18,125 nucleotides of DNA from positions 1 through 18,125 of the forward strand of contig DHIR01000176.1 of the NCBI GenBank assembly GCA_002403905.1. The letters run 5' to 3'. The translations under genes were made by a program, and so were the position numbers. A model generated the notes under the pieces. That model was not told the DNA's origin, did not search any database, and was given only the letters and a program-made list of their open reading frames with translations. Of the stretch, positions 1-5,947 are shown one piece after another (within the stretch, counting starts at the first letter, position 1; every line of letters begins with the position of its first letter). This DNA comes from Mucilaginibacter sp. UBA4741. Its GTDB lineage: Bacteria > Bacteroidota > Bacteroidia > Sphingobacteriales > Sphingobacteriaceae.

Positions 1-764
1 TAATTTAGGGGAGTATTATAGTCACCATACCCAAGGGGGTAAAATATTTCTTTTTCACCTCTTTTTACTATTACGATTTTTTCGCCGTATTTAACAGCTA
101 ATGCTTTCATTTCTTGGGGCCCTCGAGAAATTAAAAAGGGTGAGTTCTTTGCACAAAAATTATTATATCTTAACTCCGCTAAAATGGTTAACGCGGGAAT
201 CTTAGTGGTCAACATTTCCTTTCCTTTGTTCATCACTATTGCAGCTAAAAGGAAAATCTTTTTACTTATCAAATCGTTACTGTTAATAAAATCATCAATC
301 TTCCGCTCATCGTAGGCTTTCACAAAAGAATCACCAGTGCCGATAAAGTCATCAATAAACACCATTACTGTATTTTGCTCATAGTTGAAATTTTCAAAAT
401 TTCTATTTATTCCTATCCGACCACGATTTTGCATATCCTGAAAACTTCTTGTTTTCGATATTAGATATGCAATTATGTCATTACTTTTAGGATATTTTGT
501 AAATGGTATTAGTAAGATTTTGTGATCACTTGCAACACTATTATTTAATATGGACAATTGCTCAGCCAATCGTTGTTGCAACTCATTCATAGTTATATAT
601 TCAAAAAACATCAAAAAATCTATAGCGTGCTCAACTTCATTTTCATCAAAGTTTTGCAGCCATTTAACAATATTTCCGATATAGCTTGAATACTTCAGCT
701 TGGGTAAAATATATTCTATTTTTCTAATATTTTCAGGTGTAAAATCAAATTTATACTTTGCCAT
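1..764 (-). CDS. Phosphoribosyltransferase-like protein with N-terminal helical/wHTH-like region (partial, runs off left edge)
   Basis: An open frame reads from ATG at 764 to the window edge: 254 codons, then two bases (TA) that could start a stop or a Tyr codon. The core is a type I phosphoribosyltransferase-like motif: a hydrophobic strand followed by D138-D139-F-I-G142-T-G144-D-S (about residues 133-146), the pattern of the PRPP-binding loop (hydrophobic-DD-x-x-x-T/G-G-T/S). Residues 25-75 look helical and could be a winged-helix segment. The end (about 240-254, YPLGYGDYNTPLN) resembles an incomplete PRTase hood/C-terminal segment, so the protein probably continues beyond the window. From memory, PRTase-like proteins with a wHTH N-terminus occur in predicted bacterial conflict loci; that assignment is inference. 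The gene starts 56 bp after the HNH gene on the same strand, so co-transcription is likely. Base composition is AT-rich compared with the genes to its right. It is not a recognisable purine or pyrimidine salvage enzyme. Confidence 0.75.
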   Translation of the reverse strand, partial: MAKYKFDFTPENIRKIEYILPKLKYSSYIGNIVKWLQNFDENEVEHAIDFLMFFEYITMNELQQRLAEQLSILNNSVASDHKILLIPFTKYPKSNDIIAYLISKTRSFQDMQNRGRIGINRNFENFNYEQNTVMVFIDDFIGTGDSFVKAYDERKIDDFINSNDLISKKIFLLAAIVMNKGKEMLTTKIPALTILAELRYNNFCAKNSPFLISRGPQEMKALAVKYGEKIVIVKRGEKEIFYPLGYGDYNTPLN

Positions 765-820
765 AATTATAACATTAGCTTACAAGCGGTGTGGTTCAAG
801 CATCAATTTTTATAAATTTA

Positions 821-1759
821 CTACCCTCTAAATACATTTGAATTATGCCAATCTATATACTTTGCGTCAGGGCGATCAATAACTCTTTTAGGTATTATCG
901 ATAAGCCTTTTCCGTGATATTGATAGTACTCTTTCCCGTTTAGAAATTCCTCTTTTATCCGATTGCTAACTTCGACTTTCAAATCAGTAGTAATTGTTAA
1001 ATAACCGGAATCAAAAAGTTTGTGGATATCTGAGCGTAATAAGATACCATTTGATATAGAATGCGGGCCGTCTTTAGCATAAGATTGAATGTGGGCGCTT
1101 TCCAAAACGGGCAGTGTTTTCTCACCGGTAATTGAGCATTTTCGTTGATAACCATCTGTGACCAAAACACGAAATGCGCCTTGCCCGATCCTTACTTTAG
1201 CTAATATTAATTTTTTATAACGGGAAGGAGGTTCCCCTAACATAAATTGAGTGTCGAAAGATGTGGCATTTCCATTTAAGTATTTGTCTAATAGCATTTC
1301 CACCCGGCTCCAAATCCTGTCGCCAATTTCTTCGTCGGTAGTATAGACTTTTCCCTGAACTATGCTTTTAGACCAATTTTCGGGGGTGGTGATCCAGTCT
1401 TGCTGTTCAAAAAATATTGGGTTCGTTAATACGATGCAGCCAATTTGCGGATTAACATCGGTTTTATCACCCCGATAGCCTATGATTTTTCTTTTAAAAT
1501 CATCATAGGTATGACAACCATTTCTATCACCAAATGTATCCCACGCAACAGATATAGGTAGAAATGTATGGCTTGAAAAAAAGCCCACCCCGCCAATCGC
1601 ATTGAGTGGATATTTTAGTTTGAAAAGGAAAGGGGCACCTGGTTCTAAGGCCCTAAATGCTAAATTGCCACCTGGTTGCCAAAAGTTTACATCTTCGGGA
1701 TTTATCGCGCTTAAATAATTATACCAAGTATTGTCCGTAGTCCCTAAATAAAACTTCAT
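821..1759 (-). CDS. HNH endonuclease, possible PUA/EVE-like N-terminal domain
   Basis: A 312-residue protein. The C-terminal half carries a clear HNH fold of the HNH_2 type: C208, then A-H223-I, N237 in SNGILLRSD, and H246 in DIHKLFDSG, preceded by the family-typical segment RIGQGAFRVLV (about 190-200). These supply the beta-beta-alpha-metal His, Asn and His residues expected of a DNA nuclease. The N-terminal half (1-120) contains NFWQPGG, then PGAPFLFKLKYP, then GGVGFF. This strand-rich, small-residue pattern is reminiscent of PUA-like (EVE/ASCH/SRA) readers of modified bases, but I cannot establish the fold by eye. Related stand-alone HNH proteins are widespread and usually annotated as restriction endonucleases; substrate and role are unknown. 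The start at 1759 is the first in-frame ATG after a non-coding region rich in host repeats, and a palindrome covers it. Probably the first gene of an operon with the PRTase-like gene downstream. AT-rich, suggesting horizontal transfer. Confidence 0.85.
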   Translation of the reverse strand: MKFYLGTTDNTWYNYLSAINPEDVNFWQPGGNLAFRALEPGAPFLFKLKYPLNAIGGVGFFSSHTFLPISVAWDTFGDRNGCHTYDDFKRKIIGYRGDKTDVNPQIGCIVLTNPIFFEQQDWITTPENWSKSIVQGKVYTTDEEIGDRIWSRVEMLLDKYLNGNATSFDTQFMLGEPPSRYKKLILAKVRIGQGAFRVLVTDGYQRKCSITGEKTLPVLESAHIQSYAKDGPHSISNGILLRSDIHKLFDSGYLTITTDLKVEVSNRIKEEFLNGKEYYQYHGKGLSIIPKRVIDRPDAKYIDWHNSNVFRG

Positions 1760-1764
1760 GAAGT
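1753..1764. repeat. Perfect 12-bp palindrome over the HNH start codon
   Basis: ACTTCATGAAGT is fully self-complementary and contains the ATG (1759-1757, minus strand). It sits within a larger inverted pair AACTTC ... GAAGTT. It could act as an operator or as an mRNA hairpin masking the start, but coincidence is possible for so short a motif. Confidence 0.4.
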
Positions 1765-1858
1765 GAAGTTAACAAAAAACAGCAACTGATTTGTATTGTG
1801 AAATTGTCCTTCATTACCGCAATTCTCCTAGCCTATACCACCAATACGAGTTATCTGT

Positions 1859-1891
1859 CGCGTGCGATTGCCACGCTACGCTCGCAATGAC
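1859..1891 (-). repeat. Dispersed repeat GTCATTGCGAG..., minus-strand copy
   Basis: Read on the minus strand, this 33-base unit begins GTCATTGCGAGCGTAGCGTG and continues GCAATCGCACGCG. It differs from the copy at 5581-5613 at two positions. Internal complementarity (ATTGCGAGCG against CGTGGCAAT) allows a hairpin, as expected of REP-like units. Similar sequences occur dispersed in many Bacteroidota genomes (recollection). Confidence 0.75.
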
Positions 1892-1907
1892 ATTTGGAGT
1901 ATGACCC

Positions 1908-2013
1908 GCGTTAGGGATAGGAGCGAATACCGGCCTCGCTTGGGGCCTCAGGGCAGGCCGCGCCTAAGGCCTGTAGCCGTATAAGCGGATAGCCCGGGCC
2001 GCAGGCAACGCCC
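1908..2013 (+). repeat. Dispersed GC-rich repeat, copy A
   Basis: Begins GCGTTAGGGATAGGAGCGAA, continues TACCGGC, and ends GGGCCGCAGGCAACGCCC. The same start, the internal ATACCGGC and the end recur at 8470-8553 (plus) and 11151-11303 (minus). GCGTTAGG near the start can pair with GCCTAAGGC further in, and GGGC...GCCC closes a second small hairpin. This is the most diverged of the three copies. Confidence 0.65.
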
Positions 2014-2180
2014 TTGCTCAGTTAACAGTTATTCCTCATAAACTTATCTATCCATCCACGTACAACCTACAACGTAACACGTCCAACCAAAACCAACCAC
2101 CCCCATTTTTTTCCTTCGCACCAAACGCATATATTTACCGTTCCAACCTAATGGCAGCTACTGCCTTTAAAAAGATATTT

Positions 2181-4223
2181 ATGAGAAAGAGTTTTTTATG
2201 CTTCGCGGCAATGGTTTTAATGGGTAATGGCATTGCTAACGCGCAAATGGTTACCGTTTTACCTAAGGCCGAAATTGAGGGCATTAACGCCAATTACCCA
2301 AGTAACAGAGCGCCGCTGCTGCCGCAGCAATTTATAAAACTGCCGGTTACCGCTTTTAAACCTTCGGGCTGGTTAAAGAAACAACTGGAGTTGCAGCGCG
2401 ACGGCCTTACCGGCAACCTGGGCGAGATAAGTATCTGGCTAACTAAAACCGATAACGCCTGGGTAAACAAAAGCGGCAAGGGCAAATATGGCTGGGAAGA
2501 GCTGCCGTACTGGCTTAAAGGCTATGGCGATATGGCCTATATGCTGGGCGACCCCAAAATGATAAAAGACACTAAATTCTGGATCAATGCCGTGCTGGAT
2601 AACCAGCGTCCCGATGGCGATATGGGCCCGATAATAGTAAAGAAAAACGGCAACCGCGACCTTTGGGCCAACATGCCCATGATATGGTGCCTGCGCAGTT
2701 ATTACGAATACAGCCACGAGCAGCGCGTTATTACCGCCCTCACCAATTACTTTAAATGGATGCAGAGCTATCCCGACAACCAGTTTTTAAAAGACTACTG
2801 GGAGAACAGTCGCGGCGGCGATTACCTGGTGAGCATCTACTGGCTATACAACATAACCGGCGACAAGTTCCTGCTGGATGTTGCGGCCAAGGTTGATAAA
2901 AATACGGCCAACTGGCGCCAGGCTACCAACCTGCCCAACTGGCATAATGTTAACGTGGCCGAGTGTTTCCGCGAGCCGGCAACGTTCTACCTGCAAAGCC
3001 ATAACACGGCTGATTTGGACGCTACGTATAATGATTTTAAGCTGATCCGCAATATATACGGGCAGGTGCCGGGCGGGATGTTCGGCAGTGATGAGAATGC
3101 CCGTAAGGGTTATGACGACCCGCGCCAGGCAGTAGAAACCTGCGGCATGGTAGAACAAATGACCAGCGACCAATACCTGCTACAATATACCGGCGACACT
3201 TTCTGGGCTGAGAACTGCGAGGATGTGGCCTTTAACACCTTCCCCGCCGCTTTCACCAGCGACTATAAGGCCCTGCGCTACCTAACCGCCCCCAACATGG
3301 TGCTTAACGATAGCAAGAACCACGCGCCGGGCATTGCCAATAGCGGTCCGTTTTTAATGATGAACCCTTTTAGCAGCCGTTGTTGCCAGCATAACCACAG
3401 CGCAGGCTGGGTGTACTATGCCGAGAACGCCTGGATGGCAACGCCGGATAATGGCCTCGCCGCGCAATTGTACCAGGCCGGCACTATTACCGCCAAAGTA
3501 GGTAATGGGCAAACGGTTAAGATAACAAGCGCAACGCAATACCCTTTTAATGATGTGGTGGGTTTTACGGTTACTACGGCTAAGCCGGTGGCGTTCCCAC
3601 TATACCTGCGCGTACCAAAATGGACCGAGGGTGCCACCGTAATGGTTAACGGCAAACGTATGCCGGTTGATGCCATTGCAGGCGGTTACATCAAACTAGC
3701 CAAGAATTGGAAAAACGGCGACAAGATAACCCTTAAACTGCCTATGCATATACAGGTGCAGCAATGGGCCAAAAACAAAAACAGCGTGAGCGTAAGCTAC
3801 GGCCCGCTAACGTATTCGTTGAAGATTGGGGAGACCTACAAGAAAGGTAACAGCCTAACCACCGCCATGGGCGACTCGGGCTGGCAAGCAACCGCCGACC
3901 CGGAGAAATGGCCGTCGTTCGAGATTTACCCGGCTACCGCCTGGAACTATGGCTTAGTGCTGGACGAGCAGCATCCCGAAAAATCATTTACCGTAGTTAA
4001 AAAGGCATGGCCGGCGGATGGCAATCCGTTCACCAACGCCAACGCACCAATTGAGCTACACGCCACCGGCAAACAAATCCCCGACTGGACCATTGACAAA
4101 TACGGCCTATGCGGTGTACTGCCCCAAAGCCCGGTAAAAACAACTACTACAGCAAGCAACTTAACATTAGTGCCCATGGGCGGTGCGAGGTTGAGGATCT
4201 CGGCGTTCCCGGTTGTTGATTAA
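2181..4223 (+). CDS. Secreted GH127-type (DUF1680) glycoside hydrolase, putative beta-L-arabinofuranosidase
   Basis: Numbering is from the ATG at 2181 (680 residues). I prefer this start because it gives a standard signal peptide: MRK, a hydrophobic core, and ANA before Q22. An in-frame ATG at 2151 would add ten residues ahead of it and remains possible. The body matches the alpha/alpha-barrel GH127/GH146 group: GYGDMAYMLGD (114-124), NQRPDGDMGP (141-150), then E319-T-C321-G and C401-C402 in SRCCQHNH. In characterised beta-L-arabinofuranosidases a Glu and three Cys in this arrangement bind zinc, with the first Cys of the CC pair as nucleophile; E305 is a candidate acid/base. The C-terminal third is beta-rich. 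The family cleaves terminal beta-L-Araf from plant glycans, but it also includes other specificities, so the exact substrate is unproven. No SusC/SusD pair adjoins it. A tandem AATTATTG repeat and a terminator follow the stop codon. Confidence 0.85.
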   Translation: MRKSFLCFAAMVLMGNGIANAQMVTVLPKAEIEGINANYPSNRAPLLPQQFIKLPVTAFKPSGWLKKQLELQRDGLTGNLGEISIWLTKTDNAWVNKSGKGKYGWEELPYWLKGYGDMAYMLGDPKMIKDTKFWINAVLDNQRPDGDMGPIIVKKNGNRDLWANMPMIWCLRSYYEYSHEQRVITALTNYFKWMQSYPDNQFLKDYWENSRGGDYLVSIYWLYNITGDKFLLDVAAKVDKNTANWRQATNLPNWHNVNVAECFREPATFYLQSHNTADLDATYNDFKLIRNIYGQVPGGMFGSDENARKGYDDPRQAVETCGMVEQMTSDQYLLQYTGDTFWAENCEDVAFNTFPAAFTSDYKALRYLTAPNMVLNDSKNHAPGIANSGPFLMMNPFSSRCCQHNHSAGWVYYAENAWMATPDNGLAAQLYQAGTITAKVGNGQTVKITSATQYPFNDVVGFTVTTAKPVAFPLYLRVPKWTEGATVMVNGKRMPVDAIAGGYIKLAKNWKNGDKITLKLPMHIQVQQWAKNKNSVSVSYGPLTYSLKIGETYKKGNSLTTAMGDSGWQATADPEKWPSFEIYPATAWNYGLVLDEQHPEKSFTVVKKAWPADGNPFTNANAPIELHATGKQIPDWTIDKYGLCGVLPQSPVKTTTTASNLTLVPMGGARLRISAFPVVD

Positions 4224-4245
4224 TTATTGAATTATTGAATTATTG
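4222..4245. repeat. Short tandem repeat, three copies of AATTATTG
   Basis: Three perfect 8-bp units start inside the TAA stop codon of the GH127 gene and continue into its 3' region. Similar degenerate runs appear near 5401 and 13045-13080. This is likely slippage-prone simple sequence between the stop codon and the terminator. Confidence 0.7.
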
Positions 4246-4278
4246 AATGAGTGATTGGGGGATAGAGGTTAAAGATTG

Positions 4279-4316
4279 GGCCTGGCGCGTGGAGTGTGTC
4301 AGGTCTTTTCTTGTTT
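4279..4316 (+). terminator. Rho-independent terminator of the GH127 gene
   Basis: GGCCTGGCGCG (4279-4289) pairs with TGTGTCAGGTC (4295-4305) over 11 bp including G-T wobbles. The loop is TGGAG, and a T-rich tract (TTTTCTTGTTT) follows. It lies 55 bases after the stop codon. Its left arm and loop start are identical to those of the terminator at 5437. Confidence 0.75.
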
Positions 4317-4384
4317 AAATTTTCGGTCCCAAAAAAACAAAATGTCTACAGATTGTTGCCTTATTTTCAAACAAAAAAAATCAA

Positions 4385-5395
4385 ATGAAAAAACTTATCG
4401 CCTTGCAAGCTCTTGTAGCTTTAGCAGTTATGTCGTTCCACGCGGTGGCGCAGCAAAAAACAGGTTTTCATGTTTTAAGAGATATCGCCATCTCCAGCAC
4501 CGGCGGTTGGGATTATATAACTGTCGACGGTGCCAATAAACGCATTTATACCTCGCATGGTAACCAGGTAAACGTAGTGTCAACCACTACCGGCGACTCG
4601 ATAGGGTATATCCCCCAAACTTTGGGTGTACACGGTGTTGCCCTGGTAAAGTCGCTTGGCAAAGGTTATGTAAGCTGCGGCCGGGCAAACTCGGTAACGG
4701 TGTTTGATCTAAAAACTTTAAAAGTATTGGCCCAGATACCGGTAGGTACCAATCCCGATGCTATTTTTTATGATGATTTCTCCAAAAAAATAATTACCTG
4801 TAACGGGCGCAGTAAGGATGCTACCATTGTTGACCCCGCGACTGATCAAGTTGTAGCAACCGTACCGCTAGGCGATAAGCCCGAAACTGCGGTATCTGAC
4901 GGCAAGGGCAAAATATTTGTAAATGGCGAAGGCACCAGCACCATGATTGTATTTGATGCGCTTACTTACAAAGAAATTACCCGTTATAAAATTGATGGCG
5001 GCGAGTCGCCAAGCGGGTTGGATATCGACCGTAAAACTAACCGCCTGTTTATAGGCTGCGGCGGTACCAAAACTATGGTGGTAATGGATGCCGCTACCGG
5101 CAAAACTGTAGGCACGTCCCCAATTGGTGGTACCGATGGTGTGGTGTTCGACCCCGGACTAAAAATAGCCTATGCCTCAAACGGCGAAGGCACCATAAGC
5201 GCGGTAAGAGAGATCAACGCGGATAAATTTGAGTTCATAGAAAATATAACCACCGAACCAAGCGCCCGTACCATTGGTATTGACCTTACAACACATAAAC
5301 TTTACCTGCCCGCAGCTAAAACAGAACCCAACCCTGCAGGCGGCCGGCCGAAACAATTGCCCGGTACTTTCCATATTATTGAAGTGGGTTTGTAA
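4385..5395 (+). CDS. Secreted YncE-like beta-propeller protein
   Basis: A 336-residue protein with a signal peptide (MKK, hydrophobic 4-18, cleavage likely after A22 in HAVA-QQ). The rest is a chain of short beta-propeller blades of the YncE / 40-residue YVTN type: repeated units of the form xxVxDxxTxKVxxxIPVGxxPDAIxxD. Examples are VNVVSTTTGDSIGYIP (62-77), VTVFDLKTLKVLAQIPVG (104-121), ATIVDPATDQVVATVPLGDKPE (145-166) and MVVMDAATGKTVGTSPIGG (231-249). The size fits a seven-bladed propeller. Such proteins are periplasmic or exported; ligands are mostly unknown and some members bind DNA or metal-related partners. It follows the GH127 gene by 161 bp with a terminator between, so it is probably its own transcript. 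A strong terminator follows. The start was chosen from the signal peptide and AAAAAAAATCAA just before ATG; no Shine-Dalgarno is seen, which is normal for this phylum. Confidence 0.8.
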   Translation: MKKLIALQALVALAVMSFHAVAQQKTGFHVLRDIAISSTGGWDYITVDGANKRIYTSHGNQVNVVSTTTGDSIGYIPQTLGVHGVALVKSLGKGYVSCGRANSVTVFDLKTLKVLAQIPVGTNPDAIFYDDFSKKIITCNGRSKDATIVDPATDQVVATVPLGDKPETAVSDGKGKIFVNGEGTSTMIVFDALTYKEITRYKIDGGESPSGLDIDRKTNRLFIGCGGTKTMVVMDAATGKTVGTSPIGGTDGVVFDPGLKIAYASNGEGTISAVREINADKFEFIENITTEPSARTIGIDLTTHKLYLPAAKTEPNPAGGRPKQLPGTFHIIEVGL

Positions 5396-5417
5396 AGATT
5401 AGTTATTGAAGATTAAG

Positions 5418-5435
5418 TCCCGATAGCTATCGGGA
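5418..5435. repeat. Perfect palindrome TCCCGATAGCTATCGGGA
   Basis: An 18-bp perfect palindrome lies directly before the terminator hairpin of the yncE-like gene. The same or a similar palindrome is common in intergenic regions of Bacteroidota (recollection). It may form a first hairpin in the transcript end. Confidence 0.7.
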
Positions 5436-5436
5436 A

Positions 5437-5477
5437 GGCCTGGCGCGTGGATAACGTGCCGGGCTTTTTTTGTTTTT
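5437..5477 (+). terminator. Rho-independent terminator of the yncE-like gene
   Basis: GCCTGGCGCG (5438-5447) pairs with CGTGCCGGGC (5455-5464) over 10 bp with two G-T wobbles. The loop is TGGATAA, followed by seven T and then GTTTTT. The 15 bases 5437-5451 are identical to 4279-4293 in the preceding terminator. Confidence 0.85.
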
Positions 5478-5488
5478 CTCTCCGAGAT

Positions 5489-5527
5489 GTCATTGCGAAC
5501 GAGGTACGTGTGTGGCAATCGCACGCG
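5489..5527 (+). repeat. Dispersed repeat GTCATTGCGA..., diverged copy
   Basis: It begins GTCATTGCGAACGAGG and ends GTGGCAATCGCACGCG. It shares both ends with the units at 1859-1891 (inverted) and 5581-5613, but has a changed and longer centre. Confidence 0.7.
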
Positions 5528-5580
5528 TTCAAATAAGCATCGCACCAATCGCTTGGTGACGCTCATAGCCTTCTCATTAT

Positions 5581-5613
5581 GTCATTGCGAGCGTAGCGTG
5601 GCAATCTCATGCG
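5581..5613 (+). repeat. Dispersed repeat GTCATTGCGAG..., plus-strand copy
   Basis: The unit begins GTCATTGCGAGCGTAGCGTG and continues GCAATCTCATGCG. Two of its 33 positions differ from the reverse complement of 1859-1891. Together the three copies bracket the GH127/yncE-like gene pair. Confidence 0.75.
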
Positions 5614-5671
5614 TGCCAAGTAAACGTTGTACTTGAATGCGTCGTAGCGCTCATGGCCGCTGGGCCTAGTC

Positions 5672-5772
5672 ACTTTCCCTTAGATGGAAAGTAACCAAAG
5701 ATCAAGTCAGCCCAATCGCTGCCACCGCGCAAGGCCAGGCTCCCGGCCGCGTGTGCTGACAGGCCTTTGCGC
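5672..5772. repeat. Two inverted repeats in an intergenic structured block
   Basis: ACTTTCC (5672-5678) and GGAAAGT (5686-5692) form a 7-bp stem. GCGCAAGGCC (5727-5736) and GGCCTTTGCGC (5762-5772) form a second stem with one bulged base. The block AAAGTAACCAAAG resembles repeat sequences dispersed in several bacterial phyla (recollection). Confidence 0.55.
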
Positions 5773-5821
5773 GCTTGGAGGGCGGCTATGCAGATAGTGC
5801 CTGGTGTTTAAACCCGCCCGT

Positions 5822-5870
5822 GTAGTTATAAACTACAGGCATACTCGTTCGAAGTCGGGAGACTTCGAAC
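5822..5870. repeat. Two adjacent perfect hairpins
   Basis: GTAGTT-ATA-AACTAC (5822-5836) is a 6-bp stem. GTTCGAAGTC (5847-5856), GGGA loop, GACTTCGAAC (5861-5870) is a perfect 10-bp stem with a tetraloop. No T-tract follows, so neither is a terminator. They sit 77 bp before the STAND gene. Confidence 0.7.
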
Positions 5871-5947
5871 AGCGGGGGATGTTATTTGGAATTATGGATT
5901 AGTAAAATTAGCTTCGCATTTACCATCCTTACGCAAACTACTTTAAG

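Larger units (their letters stand above)
1760..2150. other. Intergenic region with host repeats
   Basis: I see no gene of convincing length or composition here. The region separates the divergently transcribed HNH gene (minus) and GH127 gene (plus). It contains one inverted copy of the GTCATTGCGAG repeat (1859-1891) and one copy of a GC-rich dispersed repeat (1908-2013). The last 130 bases are C-rich on the plus strand and must carry the promoter of the GH127 gene; TATATTTA near 2131 is a weak match to the Bacteroidota -7 element TAnnTTTG. Confidence 0.6.
5396..5947. other. Repeat- and hairpin-rich intergenic region before the STAND gene
   Basis: I find no convincing gene here. The region holds, in order: a palindrome and a terminator for the yncE-like gene, two GTCATTGCGAG repeat copies, and a series of inverted repeats up to 5870. 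About 75 AT-rich bases then lead to the STAND gene and should contain its promoter, although no good TAnnTTTG element is visible. Confidence 0.6.

Noticed and set aside
1..764. Purine or orotate salvage phosphoribosyltransferase
   Set aside because: The PRPP-loop pattern is present, but the N-terminal helical region, overall sequence and pairing with an HNH nuclease do not fit salvage enzymes.
1760..2150. tRNA or other known structured RNA gene in the intergenic regions
   Set aside because: No cloverleaf, T-loop motif or CCA-compatible end was seen here or in the other gaps; the hairpins are repeat-derived.
4276..4539. 87-codon frame overlapping the terminator and the start of the yncE-like gene
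   Set aside because: It crosses a strong terminator and overlaps the signal-peptide coding region of a well-supported gene in another frame.
5480..5880. CRISPR array
   Set aside because: The repeats are few, diverged, irregularly spaced and hairpin-forming; there are no constant-length spacers and no cas genes.
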